Shown piece after piece: positions 8,116 through 16,892 of a DNA stretch of 64,000 bases (its first letter is position 1; every line of letters begins with the position of its first letter). Made by a program: the position numbers and the translations under genes. This DNA is from Lewinellaceae bacterium (GTDB lineage Bacteria > Bacteroidota > Bacteroidia > Chitinophagales > Saprospiraceae). The DNA lies in contig JACJYN010000002.1 in the NCBI GenBank assembly GCA_020636095.1, forward strand, positions 2,170,001-2,234,000, in the 5' to 3' direction. The notes beneath the pieces were generated by a model. The model was not told the DNA's origin and did not search any database. It saw only the letters and a list, made by a program, of their open reading frames with translations.

Positions 8116-8769
8116 CTAGTTTTTCATTGCCCAATCAGGCAGCGGCGCCTCCACTTCCAGCCGCTCCTTACTACCCGGATCAGAAAAGGCCAGTTTCCAT
8201 GCGTGCAACATGATGTGGTTGGGTTGGTAGGATGTTGAGGCGCCGTAGTGCATATCTCCGGCCACCGGGCAGCCGATGGCCGCCAGCTGAGCGCGGATTT
8301 GATGGTACTTTCCGGTGACAGGGTGGATTTCCAGCAGCGCCCTGCCGTTTGGCCCCTTCCAAAGCTGCCGGTAGGAAAGAATACACTCAAAAGCCGGGCC
8401 GGAAGCCTGGTTCGATACTAGGGCCCGTTTCCCCGGCAAGTCTTTTTCCAGCCAGTGCTGGAGCGTAGCCTCTTCTTCGGCCGGGGCTCCTTCCACCATT
8501 GCCAGATAAGTTTTTTGAACTCCTTTTAATCGAAATTGCTCGTTGAGTTGTCGAAGGGTGTTCTTTTTCTTCGCCACCAGGACCACCCCGGTCGTTACCC
8601 GGTCGAGCCGGTGCACGATGCCGACGTAAGGGTTCCGCTTTTTCATCTCCAGGTGAGCGTACGCCAGCGATTCCACAGAAGGGCCAAATGGGTTGCGCTC
8701 CACCTGTATGCCGGCCGGCTTGTCGAGGGCTAGCCAGCCCGGGGTTTCTTTGATTACTGAGATATTCAA
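8116..8769 (-). CDS. RluA-family RNA pseudouridine synthase
   Basis: A 217-residue enzyme that isomerises uridine to pseudouridine in rRNA or tRNA. The catalytic motif is HRLDRVTTGVVLVAK with the conserved Asp of HRLD. The C-terminal motif HPVTGKYHQIRAQLAAIGCP and the GDMHYGA segment are typical of the RluA branch. It lacks an N-terminal S4 domain, as in the short RluA/TruC group, so the target cannot be assigned. It is followed 2 bp later by the dehydrogenase gene and preceded 15 bp away by the radical SAM gene, suggesting a minus-strand operon. Confidence 0.9.
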   Translation of the reverse strand: MNISVIKETPGWLALDKPAGIQVERNPFGPSVESLAYAHLEMKKRNPYVGIVHRLDRVTTGVVLVAKKKNTLRQLNEQFRLKGVQKTYLAMVEGAPAEEEATLQHWLEKDLPGKRALVSNQASGPAFECILSYRQLWKGPNGRALLEIHPVTGKYHQIRAQLAAIGCPVAGDMHYGASTSYQPNHIMLHAWKLAFSDPGSKERLEVEAPLPDWAMKN

Positions 8770-8784
8770 GTTAGATGTGTGGTT

Positions 8785-10083
8785 TCAATGCGCAAAATCC
8801 ACTTCATAATCCCCTCGAATCCTTTCCATCGGCGGATTAAAATACCCGAATTTCAGCTCGGGAAATTCCTCCCTTAGCCTTCGCATCATCTCTTTAACGC
8901 CCATAGCCTCTTCCGTGTCGTCGATGCCCACCCGCTCCATGTACCAATCGGGGTCTATGTTGAAGTTGCGCCATTGGATCATTTTCAGTCCAGTGCTACG
9001 GATGAGTTCGCGCAGGGCCTGGTATTCTGCCTCGCTGTCGGTCACGCCGGGAAAGACGAAGTAGTTGATGCTCGTCCATCCGCCGTAGCGGTTCACCACC
9101 CGGATACTTTCCAGGATGTCTTCAAATTCGTAGTTATTGGGCAGGTAGTACAGTTCGTAGAGCCACTTCTGCGCCGAGTTGGTACTCACGCGGATGCTGG
9201 TCAGGCCGGCCTGGCACAGGGCTTCCACGGCGTCGGGCTTGCTGCCGTTGGTATTGATGTTAATGCTGCCTTTATCGGTGAATTTGCGGATTTGATAAAT
9301 GGCGTCCTTCAGCGTTTCCCACATCAGCAGGGGTTCCCCTTCGCAGCCCTGCCCGAAGCTGATAATGGGGAAGGGCGCAGCCTCGAGGTGCGGAACGGTA
9401 TACTCCACAATCTCGCCGGCGGTAGGCCTGAAGTTGAGGCGGTCGTGGCTGGAGACTACTGTCTCTTCATCCGGCTGCAGAGAAATACAGCCCACGCAGT
9501 TGGAGTTGCAAGCCGGGGAGGTCGGCACCGGGCACTCCCAGCGCCCCATGAAGTAATTGCGGGCAGCGGGGCAGTTGTACGTCAGGGCGCAGTTGTTCGC
9601 CAGGTGCTCCACAATGCGGTTGTTGGGATAGTGCTCCTGAAGGGCCTGTACACCCCGTTCCACCGCATCGTCATCAAAGCCCGCGTTCTCCTGCCGGATA
9701 TCCGGCTCGATACGCACGGCGGGCACGTAGAATTTATCGTCGTGCCACCCAACCGCGGTGTAGCAGAACAGCGGCAGCGTTGGCGCGTCTTCTTCATTGA
9801 CGTAAGAGGCCAGATACAGGCCGGTGTAGGCAGGGGGGATAAAAGCGGCGGTGGCCCAGCCCTCTTCACAGAGGCGCATCTCGCCGGTTTCCACATCGAT
9901 GCCCACGGCCCGGCGGCCGGGCAGTTCGTAGAGGTTGCCCCCCTCGGGCAGCTCCATCCAGTCTTCGTCCGGGATGGGGGTGGCGTAGTGGCCGGAACGG
10001 CCGACGGCGTAGAGGGTGGGGTCTTCGAAGACGTTGCCTTCGCCGTCGGAGTAGAGTACGTATGGAGAGTGGTCGAGCTTCAT
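8785..10083 (-). CDS. Radical SAM protein with extended N-terminal domain
   Basis: A 432-residue radical SAM enzyme. The [4Fe-4S] CxxxCxxC motif is C192-N-S-N-C196-V-G-C199, unusually far from the N-terminus. About 190 residues precede it, including a cysteine-bearing stretch (C165, C171, C184) just before the cluster motif that might hold an additional metal site. After the motif come PIISFGQGCEGEPLL (the GGE-like SAM-binding segment) and SININTNGS. The C-terminal part (about 330-432) matches no domain I can name. Substrate and product are unknown. It is the first gene of the four-gene minus-strand run ending with the alkylation-repair gene. Confidence 0.82.
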   Translation of the reverse strand: MKLDHSPYVLYSDGEGNVFEDPTLYAVGRSGHYATPIPDEDWMELPEGGNLYELPGRRAVGIDVETGEMRLCEEGWATAAFIPPAYTGLYLASYVNEEDAPTLPLFCYTAVGWHDDKFYVPAVRIEPDIRQENAGFDDDAVERGVQALQEHYPNNRIVEHLANNCALTYNCPAARNYFMGRWECPVPTSPACNSNCVGCISLQPDEETVVSSHDRLNFRPTAGEIVEYTVPHLEAAPFPIISFGQGCEGEPLLMWETLKDAIYQIRKFTDKGSININTNGSKPDAVEALCQAGLTSIRVSTNSAQKWLYELYYLPNNYEFEDILESIRVVNRYGGWTSINYFVFPGVTDSEAEYQALRELIRSTGLKMIQWRNFNIDPDWYMERVGIDDTEEAMGVKEMMRRLREEFPELKFGYFNPPMERIRGDYEVDFAH

Positions 10084-10090
10084 GTTGACT

Positions 10091-10160
10091 GTTTTGCTGT
10101 TCGCAATTCGCTTTTGGCGGTTCGTTCCCGGCGCATTAGCGAAAAGCGAATAGCAAAACG
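10091..10160. repeat. Imperfect palindrome upstream of the radical SAM gene
   Basis: GTTTTGCT...ATTCGCTTTT on the left pairs with AAAAGCGAAT.AGCAAAAC on the right around a GC-rich centre. It begins 8 bp upstream of the radical SAM start codon. It could be a small palindromic repeat or an operator. Confidence 0.5.
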
Positions 10161-10308
10161 CTAACGGCTTCTTCCGTTTCAGCCCGCAAAGATACGGCTT
10201 TTACAGCATTTCCACCAGGCGGACAAAATATATAATAGTAGCTTAAACCTATTTACAGGTGGAACTGAAGCGTTAGCAGAGCTGTAGAAGATGTGTCATT
10301 CATGAAAT

Positions 10309-11042
10309 TCATGATTTGGACAGGATCTTGTTCGCGAGAGACGGAAACAAAAAAGCAATCCAAAGAAATATCCGCATAATGGGGACGGTTATCACTTTTC
10401 TTTCCTTTCGAAGTTGAGGGATAATTCTTTCCACAAGTTCCTCTGCCGACATCTTGTTTTCGGTTCTTCCTGCTGTCATTCCAGTATCTGTAACCGGAGG
10501 GATCACTTCCAAAACTCCAATAGAGTTTTTCTGTAACGCATATCTCAGGGCAACAGTAAAGTTTCGCATGGCAGCCTTGGTAGCGCTGTAAACCACGCCA
10601 TCTGGTTTGGGGAATGCCCCTAAACCGGAAGAAGTGTTAATGATGAATGCATTGCTGTTGTTGCTTAACAAAGGAATAAGCAGATGAGTTAATATTATCT
10701 GCCCGGTAATATTGATATTGATCTCTTGTGAAATTTTTTCAAGCGGGATCACACTCTCTGTAAAATCGTAATTATACTGTACCCCGGCATTATTGAATTG
10801 AATAACATGTTCAATTGAGGGTACTTGTTCTGGATCAGGACCGACGCTTCTTCAATATCCGATAGTTTGTTGAGGTCACAAGAGATGGTTTCAAATCCCG
10901 CTTTTTCTAATTCGGCCAGTTTCTCTTTGTTCCTTCCTAAAAGAATAACCTGATTGTTCATTTCTAACAAGGCCTTGCCCAGTGCAAGTCCTATGCCTGA
11001 TGTGCCGCCGGTAATTAATATGGTGTTATCTGAAAGTCTCAT
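10309..11042 (-). pseudogene. Short-chain dehydrogenase (DltE-like), broken by a 5-bp duplication
   Basis: An SDR oxidoreductase read in two frames. The first (11042 to about 10800) has the Rossmann glycine motif ITGGTSGIGLALG and CDLNKLSDIEE. The second (about 10800 to 10309) continues with NNAGVQYNYDF, the Ser and YSATKAAMRNF active-site segment (YxxxK) and a hydrophobic C-terminus. The junction holds a tandem duplication TTGAA-TTGAA at 10793-10802 (plus strand). Removing one copy restores LNMLFNNAGVQYNYDF exactly. All catalytic residues are otherwise present, so the lesion looks recent. The start overlaps the stop of the upstream Crp-like gene (ATGA), so they were one transcript. Confidence 0.85.
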
Positions 11043-11578
11043 TTAGTGATGCCCAGGTAGGAAGCTATGTGATACTGAGGAATCAGGTTTTCCAGATTCG
11101 GATATCGTTCTCTAAAGATCATATAGTTGGTAGTGGCATCATTAGTGACCATCTGAATATCGTGTCGTTCTTTATTGATCCACTCTCGTTCTAAAATGCG
11201 CAAGAGCAATTGCTCCAGACAACGGTGCTGGCCGAATAAAGCCCTGAACTTATGGTAAGAAAAACGGATGAGTTTGCTGGGAACGAGGGCCTGAAAGGAC
11301 AATGCAGAAGGTTCATCAGACAATAAAGCAGTAAGTGGAGTCGGAAACATCCCGGGAATGAAAAAGGTCTTGTTGTATTCGTTTCCGTCTTTGTTGTAGT
11401 ACACTCTGACTACCCCATCTACAAGCAAATAACAATGGCTTACCCGGGAACCTTCTCGTACCAGATATTCATTTCTCTCTACCTCCAATGGGCTTAGAAG
11501 AAGCTGAAAGTCTTTCCAGGCTTCCGTGGTGATGGGAGAAATATCATTCAGTGACTTCAATATTGTTTCCATTTCCAT
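11039..11578 (-). CDS. Crp/Fnr-type regulator, C-terminally truncated
   Basis: A 179-residue cyclic-nucleotide-binding-domain regulator. The effector domain is at about 20-120 (NEYLVREGSRVSHCYLLVDG). A helical linker and the beginning of the helix-turn-helix (QYHIASYLGITK) follow, and then the protein stops. Relatives, including the one at 49413 in this window, continue for about 10-15 residues (YLGISRETLSRLRG) to finish the recognition helix. Here the stop TGA overlaps the SDR start ATG. The loss of the recognition helix suggests impaired DNA binding. With the frameshifted SDR it forms a decaying regulator-target pair. Confidence 0.75.
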   Translation of the reverse strand: MEMETILKSLNDISPITTEAWKDFQLLLSPLEVERNEYLVREGSRVSHCYLLVDGVVRVYYNKDGNEYNKTFFIPGMFPTPLTALLSDEPSALSFQALVPSKLIRFSYHKFRALFGQHRCLEQLLLRILEREWINKERHDIQMVTNDATTNYMIFRERYPNLENLIPQYHIASYLGITK

Positions 11579-11927
11579 CTATGATTCCCAAGGCCTTATG
11601 AGCTTGTTGGGAATTTAGCAACCGGGCTCATTTCGCCACTCCTGTACTTATACTACGTTGCGAAAATGCTCATTATGCTTTGGCATAAATCGCATTTCCG
11701 CGCCTTGTCTAAGCACAGGATTGACAAAATCGCCTCGATGGTCAAATTTCCCAACAAGCTCGAAAACTAACATTTTTCTTTAACAAACCGGGATTATCGC
11801 CCACAGAAAAGCGCCCTGAACGGGCCGCAGCAATCCCTTAGTCAGATCATAGTGCAGGCGCGCTACGCTCCCACCTGTGGGCAATAGAAAAGCAGCGCCC
11901 TGCACTATCGGGTTGAGAAGCGGAATA
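11579..11927. other. Intergenic region, mostly palindromic element E2
   Basis: No gene is supported here. 11600-11761 is a palindromic element, listed separately. The rest (11762-11927) follows the stop codon of the NmrA-like gene and contains no feature I can name. Confidence 0.5.
11600..11761. repeat. Palindromic intergenic element (E2)
   Basis: Terminal arms GAGCTTGTTGGGAATTT (11600-11616) and AAATTTCCCAACAAGCTC (11744-11761) enclose a 127-bp centre. The centre includes TACTACGTTGC, TTATGCTTTGGC and GCGCCTTGTCT, shared in order with the element at 19706-19867. It is non-coding. Confidence 0.75.
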
Positions 11928-12773
11928 TCAAATGACAGAAATCGGCGGATTCCAAACGCCCGTTTTCGCCGTTTCCCTGGCAAATTCAGAGAAGTCTTTG
12001 GGCTTTCTGCCCAGCACCTTTTCTACGTCATTGCTTATCTCCTGATTCTCCGGCTTGCCCAGCACTTCCCTGAACAGGTAGTCGAACAGCCAGATGTAAT
12101 CAGAAGGTACGCCGGCCGACTTCATCATGGCGCTGTAGTCGTCCAGCAATACCGGCTGATACTTGATCTCTTTCCCCGTGCTGGCGGCGATTTCCCGGAC
12201 CGCTTCTTCAAAGGTGATGGTCCGGGGGCCGGTTACGGCGTAGGTTTTTCCGTTGTGGGCGTCATCCAGCAGCGTCTCGACAACCACATCGGCGATATCG
12301 CCGGTATCTACAAACGGAATCTTCGCATCAGGCATAGGTAAAGCCACATAGCCCGCCAGGATGGGGTCCATCAGGAAGCTCTCGCTGAAATTCTGATTGA
12401 ACCAGGAAGCTCGCACCAGGGTGTAATCCAACCCTGAATCGGCCACCACCTGCTCGCAGCGTTCCGCTTCTTTCTCCCCTTTGCCGGAGAGCAGTACGGC
12501 TTTCTTTACCCCCGCTTTTTTGGCCTCTTCCGTGAGCCCTTTGACCGCTTCGTAAGCGCCGGGGACGGCCAGGTCCGGATAATAGACGATGTACACTTTG
12601 TCCATACCTGCCAGGGCGCCGGGCCAGGTAGCCGGATCGTGCCAGTCAAATGCCGGGGTATGGCTGCGGGCGCCTACCCTTACGTTTTGACCTCGTTGTT
12701 TCAGTCCTTCAACAACTTTCCGGCCGGTCTTACCGGTGCCGCCGATTACCAGGATGTTACTTGGGTGGTTCAT
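11928..12773 (-). CDS. NmrA-like NAD(P)-binding protein (atypical SDR)
   Basis: A 281-residue atypical short-chain dehydrogenase-fold protein. The N-terminal nucleotide-binding motif is VIGGTGKTGRKV (GGxGxxG). A segment LVRASWFNQNFSE and an AVTGPRTITFEEA motif are typical of NmrA/azoreductase-like (TMR) proteins, which bind NAD(P)H and act as redox sensors or quinone/azo reductases. No YxxxK catalytic pair is visible. It is downstream of a DUF1772 gene and an AraC-type gene on the same strand; this association suggests a small stress-inducible operon, which is inference. Confidence 0.8.
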   Translation of the reverse strand: MNHPSNILVIGGTGKTGRKVVEGLKQRGQNVRVGARSHTPAFDWHDPATWPGALAGMDKVYIVYYPDLAVPGAYEAVKGLTEEAKKAGVKKAVLLSGKGEKEAERCEQVVADSGLDYTLVRASWFNQNFSESFLMDPILAGYVALPMPDAKIPFVDTGDIADVVVETLLDDAHNGKTYAVTGPRTITFEEAVREIAASTGKEIKYQPVLLDDYSAMMKSAGVPSDYIWLFDYLFREVLGKPENQEISNDVEKVLGRKPKDFSEFARETAKTGVWNPPISVI

Positions 12774-12808
12774 TCTTTTTTTGAGTTTTAAAATTTAAAA
12801 AATGCTTC

Positions 12809-12916
12809 TTCTTTGACAGATTCTGTGGACAACGCGTCAGGCGGAAGTAATGCGACAATAAAGAGCAGAGATTTCGCCTGATGCGCTGTCTTTAGATCAC
12901 AGGATCTGTCAAAGAA
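12809..12916. repeat. Palindromic intergenic element (E6)
   Basis: Arms TTCTTTGACAGATTCTGTG (12809-12827) and CACAGGATCTGTCAAAGAA (12898-12916) differ at one position. A second nested pair is GCGTCAGGCG / CGCCTGATGCGC. It separates the DUF1772 gene from the NmrA-like gene and may attenuate or stabilise their transcript. Confidence 0.7.
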
Positions 12917-12925
12917 CCAAAATGC

Positions 12926-13426
12926 TTACACAGCCTTAGTATGGGTGAAAACTACAAGTAGCGAAAGGATGAAGGAAAGCACCGCAAAGGCGGTTCTGAT
13001 CAGGTGCAGGCGGTTCCACTTCTGTTCGTAGGCCTTCCTGAACCTGCCGATCTCCAGTTCCCCCAGTTCGGCGATTTCCAGTACATCCAAAGCGTCATTG
13101 AGGGGCACGTTCCCAAAGGCGGTCACGCCAAAGGTGCCCAGCACATAGGCTATGGAGGCAGCCAGCAGCAACCAGAACCCCATGCCGGAATTAAACTGCT
13201 GTATCGTGCTGATAGCCAGAGCCAGCGGGCTTCCTAAAAAAATCAGGAAAAAGGCCGGGTTGAGGATGGCCCGGTTGATGGATTGCATGCTTTCCAGGTA
13301 GGTGACATCCACCACCTTTCGGGTACCCGGAATTACGGATACCTGCCAGGCGTAAAAAAAGCCGGCAGACAGGCCGGTAAGGAAAACTGCGGTAAAGAGT
13401 GTGAGTGATTTGAGCGATACTTCCAT
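12926..13426 (-). CDS. DUF1772 family membrane protein
   Basis: A 166-residue integral membrane protein with four predicted helices: near residues 8-27, 55-75, 82-105 and 142-162. The NPAFFLIFLGSPLALA and FGNVPLND segments match DUF1772 (anthrone-oxygenase-like) proteins. In related genomes these often sit beside AraC-type regulators and NmrA-like or SDR oxidoreductases, as here. The biochemical role in bacteria is not established. It starts at 13426, 102 bp after the AraC-type gene. Confidence 0.75.
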   Translation of the reverse strand: MEVSLKSLTLFTAVFLTGLSAGFFYAWQVSVIPGTRKVVDVTYLESMQSINRAILNPAFFLIFLGSPLALAISTIQQFNSGMGFWLLLAASIAYVLGTFGVTAFGNVPLNDALDVLEIAELGELEIGRFRKAYEQKWNRLHLIRTAFAVLSFILSLLVVFTHTKAV

Positions 13427-13528
13427 TTTACTTCTGTTTGTTGTACAGAGGCAAAATTGAAGTAAAAAAAGCCCGTCGGCTTGGCCCTTCCAGCCAATGT
13501 TATGACCCTTTAAGCCAGATGAACTTTT

Positions 13529-14518
13529 TTACTGAGGATTGCGGTATTCCAGCGGAGACTGGCCGGTCCACCGTTTGAAAGCGCGGCTGAAGGCGCTTTG
13601 CTCCGAGAAGCCGGTTTGAAAGGCGATTTCGCTCACGGTATCGGAAGTATTGCTGAGCAGGCCTTTGGCCATTTCTTCCTGGGTTTGCCGGACCAAGCCT
13701 CTGAAAGTGAACCCGCTATCCGACAGCCTCCTCGTCAGGGTACGGCTACTCATCCCCATGTGCGCTCCGATCTGGGCAATGCCGGGGATACCACTGGGGA
13801 GGGCATCCTTTATCAGGCTTTCCACATCCGCGGCTATTTTAAAAGCGCTGGCCTCTATGCCTCTTTTTTCTTCTTCTACTCTTTCCAGGAGGAATTTATT
13901 GATGCTGATATCCGCTTTAGCGGTCCGGGTTTCCAGGTCGGCCGTCTTGTAGGCAATATAATTGTGGGCCTGATCGAACAGGATAGGGCACTTAAAGGCC
14001 TCGTGATAGTTTTTCAGGTCACTGGGAGCGTCATGCTGGAAGGATACACCGATTGGCGCCATATCGGTTTCCGTCATTGCCTGTAGTACGACTACCGTTG
14101 CGGAAAAGGTAGCCTCATTAGATAGCCCCACTCCTCTGCGGTACGCATCACGGAACAGATGTACTTTGGATATTTCCCCTTCCCTTTCCACTTTAAAGAC
14201 ATACGTGTTGGACAGCAGGTGAAAATAACGCTCGCAGCGTTCGAAAATCTCCCCGGCCTTTGAGCACGTCTTCCAGGACAGCCCTAACACCCCGTAATCA
14301 TCCATCTTCATCTGCTGGCCCACCCGTACGGAAAAGCCCGGGCCCAGGGCCTGGTCCAGCATTTCGTGCAGCCCAAAAAAATGATCGGCGGGAACAGCCT
14401 GTATTTCATTAATAGATTCTACTGGTATTGGAAGGCCATTAAAATCCTCCAGTGTCATACCCTCGCTCAACGCGTGATCTATCACTTTCCGATACAGGCT
14501 AATGGAGATATAATTCAT
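13529..14518 (-). CDS. AraC-family transcriptional regulator
   Basis: A 329-residue regulator. The N-terminal domain (about 15-200) resembles the arabinose-binding-like domain of OruR/QhpR-type activators (VRVGQQMKMDDYGVLGLSWKTC). The C-terminal AraC domain (about 245-328) has two helix-turn-helix units: HMGMSSRTLTRRLSDSGFTF and VSEIAFQTGFSEQSAFSRAF followed by KRWTGQSPLEYR. It probably activates the downstream DUF1772 and NmrA-like genes on the same strand, and its effector is unknown. It is divergent from the molybdopterin oxidoreductase gene, from which 161 bp separate it. Confidence 0.85.
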   Translation of the reverse strand: MNYISISLYRKVIDHALSEGMTLEDFNGLPIPVESINEIQAVPADHFFGLHEMLDQALGPGFSVRVGQQMKMDDYGVLGLSWKTCSKAGEIFERCERYFHLLSNTYVFKVEREGEISKVHLFRDAYRRGVGLSNEATFSATVVVLQAMTETDMAPIGVSFQHDAPSDLKNYHEAFKCPILFDQAHNYIAYKTADLETRTAKADISINKFLLERVEEEKRGIEASAFKIAADVESLIKDALPSGIPGIAQIGAHMGMSSRTLTRRLSDSGFTFRGLVRQTQEEMAKGLLSNTSDTVSEIAFQTGFSEQSAFSRAFKRWTGQSPLEYRNPQ

Positions 14519-14679
14519 TTATAACGCTATGATTTTGCCACCTTGCCAGACTTAAAACTAACTTTTTTTTCTGACAATCCAGTGCAGGCCGTTTAACCAA
14601 ACTGTAGTTTAACGCGCAATGTATTACTAATGATCCCTCAATAAAATGCGTACATTTATCATCTAAACCATTTACACCC

Positions 14680-16803
14680 ATGCCCACCCACTACCGAGCC
14701 TGCAACCTCTGCGAAGCCATCTGCGGCCTGGCCATCGAACACGAAAACGGCAAGATCCTCTCTATCCGCGGCGACGAAAAGGACCCCCTCAGCCGGGGGC
14801 ACATCTGCCCCAAGGCGGTGGCGCTGCAGGATATCTACGAGGACCCGGACCGCCTGAAGTACCCGGTACGGCGCACGGCCGCCGGCTGGGAGCGCATCAG
14901 TTGGGAAGAGGCCTATGATGAAGTAGTAACCAACCTGCGGAAAGTACAGGGAAAGCACGGCCGGGATGCCATCGGCGCCTATTTCGGCAACCCCAATGTG
15001 CACAACCTGGGCAGTATGCTCTTCTCCGGGCCGTTCACCAAGGCGCTAGGCACGAAAAACCGCTTCAGCGCCACTTCCGCCGACCAACTGCCGCATCATG
15101 TGGCGGCCCTCACCATGTTTGGACACGGGCTGCTGCTGCCCATCCCGGATGTCAGCCGCACCCATTTCATGCTCATCATCGGGGCCAACCCACTGGTGTC
15201 TAACGGCAGCCTGATGACGGCGCCGGGCTTCGCCCGCCACATGAAGGGCATCCAGGAGCGGGGTGGGACGGTGGTGGTGATCGACCCGCGGCGTACGGAG
15301 ACGGCTGAAAAGGCCGACGCCCATTATTTCATCCGGCCTGGCCGCGATGCGCTGCTGCTGCTGGCGATGATCCATACTATAATAAAGGAAGGACTGGTTA
15401 AGCTGAGGCATCTGGGGCCCATCCTCACCGGCCTGGAGCAGGTGCAGGAAGCTGCCGACGGCTTCAGCCCGGAATTTGTCGCTCCCCACATTGGCATGGA
15501 AGCGGCCGCCATCCGCCGGCTCGCTCGCGATTTCGCCCAGTCTCCTTCGGCAGTATGTTACGGCCGCATGGGCGCCTCTACGCAGGCCTACGGCGGCCTG
15601 TGCCAATGGTTGATCAACGTGCTCAACATCCTCACCGGCAACCTCGACCGCGAAGGGGGAGCGATGTTCACCCAACCCGCCTTCGACCAGGTCGGATTCA
15701 CCGGCAGCAAAGGCAAAACCGGCGTCTTCGGCCGGCGCCGCAGCCGGGTGAGCAGCCTGCCGGAATACAGCGGGGAGTTTCCCGTCGCCGCTATGGCTGA
15801 GGAAATCCTCACTCCCGGCGACGGGCAAATACGAGCCATGGTGACGGTGGCCGGCAACCCGGTGCTTTCCACCCCCAACGGCAGGCAGTTGGACAAAGCG
15901 ATGGCCGGCCTGGAATTCATGGCCGCCATCGACATTTACATCAACGAAACGACCCGCCACGCCAACATCATCCTGCCCCCCACTACCGGGCTGGAAACGG
16001 AACATTACGACATCATCTTCCACCTCCTGGCCGTGCACAATACCGCCAAATACTCGCCGCCCCTTTTCGAAAAAGAACCGGAGCAACGCCACGACTGGCA
16101 GATCCTCCAGGCCCTGACGGAACGGCTGAGTGGCCAGCCCGGCAACGGAATGGCGCCTCAACCGATGTTGGATTTCGCCCTACGGGCCGGCCCTCACCGG
16201 CTGAGTCTAAAACAATTGATCGCCGAACCCCATGGCATCGGCCTGGGCCCCTTACAACCTTGCCTGCCGGAACGCCTGTTTACTCCGGACAAGAAGATTC
16301 CTCTCGCGCCGGATATCTTCGTGCAGAATATCAGCCGCCTAAAAGAGGACATGAAAAATTGGGCGGAAATAGACACCTGTGATTTCCCCTTCGAACTGAT
16401 CGGCCGCCGACAGCTGCGTTCCAACAACTCCTGGATGCACAATGCACAACGCCTGATGAAGGGCAAAGAACGCTGCACCCTGCTTATCCATCCCGATGAT
16501 GCCCGAAAAAAAGGAATAACGGGAGGACAAGAGGTGCAGGTAGTTTCTACCACAGGCGCCATCCGGATAAAAGCGGAACTTAGCAGCGACATGATGCCGG
16601 GCGTAGTGAGCATCCCTCACGGCTGGGGGCATGGGCTGGAAAGGGTGCAAATGGAAGTCGCCCGGGCTCATCCCGGTATCAGCATCAACGATGTAACGGA
16701 TCACAAAAGAATAGACCGGTTGACCGGCAATGCAGCCTTTAGTGGCGTGCCGGTGAGGATTGAGCCCGCCGGTGAGGCTAAAGTTACGGCTTTTTTCCGC
16801 TAA
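14680..16803 (+). CDS. Molybdopterin-dependent oxidoreductase (DMSO reductase family)
   Basis: A 707-residue cytoplasmic oxidoreductase. The N-terminal [4Fe-4S] site is C8-x2-C11-x3-C15-x27-C43. The large molybdopterin domain (about 50-560) includes NPLVSNGSLMTAPGF and INETTRHANIILPPTTGLE. The dinucleotide-binding domain is at about 585-700 (LRSNNSWMHNAQRL, GVVSIPHGWGHG). There is no twin-arginine leader, so it should stay in the cytoplasm. No electron-transfer or membrane subunits are adjacent, so it stands alone like the soluble formate-dehydrogenase-like enzymes of this family. The substrate is not known. Confidence 0.88.
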   Translation: MPTHYRACNLCEAICGLAIEHENGKILSIRGDEKDPLSRGHICPKAVALQDIYEDPDRLKYPVRRTAAGWERISWEEAYDEVVTNLRKVQGKHGRDAIGAYFGNPNVHNLGSMLFSGPFTKALGTKNRFSATSADQLPHHVAALTMFGHGLLLPIPDVSRTHFMLIIGANPLVSNGSLMTAPGFARHMKGIQERGGTVVVIDPRRTETAEKADAHYFIRPGRDALLLLAMIHTIIKEGLVKLRHLGPILTGLEQVQEAADGFSPEFVAPHIGMEAAAIRRLARDFAQSPSAVCYGRMGASTQAYGGLCQWLINVLNILTGNLDREGGAMFTQPAFDQVGFTGSKGKTGVFGRRRSRVSSLPEYSGEFPVAAMAEEILTPGDGQIRAMVTVAGNPVLSTPNGRQLDKAMAGLEFMAAIDIYINETTRHANIILPPTTGLETEHYDIIFHLLAVHNTAKYSPPLFEKEPEQRHDWQILQALTERLSGQPGNGMAPQPMLDFALRAGPHRLSLKQLIAEPHGIGLGPLQPCLPERLFTPDKKIPLAPDIFVQNISRLKEDMKNWAEIDTCDFPFELIGRRQLRSNNSWMHNAQRLMKGKERCTLLIHPDDARKKGITGGQEVQVVSTTGAIRIKAELSSDMMPGVVSIPHGWGHGLERVQMEVARAHPGISINDVTDHKRIDRLTGNAAFSGVPVRIEPAGEAKVTAFFR

Positions 16804-16859
16804 AAACCAGGTTCGCAGGCCATTCCATTCCCCCTTCTGCCTACCGGGGCCGGGAGCTA

Positions 16860-16892
16860 AGATTTTCCAAATCTCGCAGATTTGGAAAATCT
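16860..16892. terminator. Perfect hairpin between convergent genes
   Basis: A 15-bp perfect stem, AGATTTTCCAAATCT and its complement, closes a CGC loop. It lies between the convergent oxidoreductase and ABC-ATPase genes and touches the stop codon of the latter, so it fits a bidirectional terminator. Confidence 0.65.

Noticed and set aside
8974..10164. Long plus-strand open frame of 396 codons opposite the radical SAM gene
   Set aside because: It is an antisense shadow of a GC-rich coding region, with no recognisable motif, while the minus-strand frame has a canonical CxxxCxxC.
15046..16161. Long minus-strand open frame opposite the molybdopterin oxidoreductase
   Set aside because: Low-complexity Arg/Gly/Ala content and no motif; the plus strand is clearly coding.
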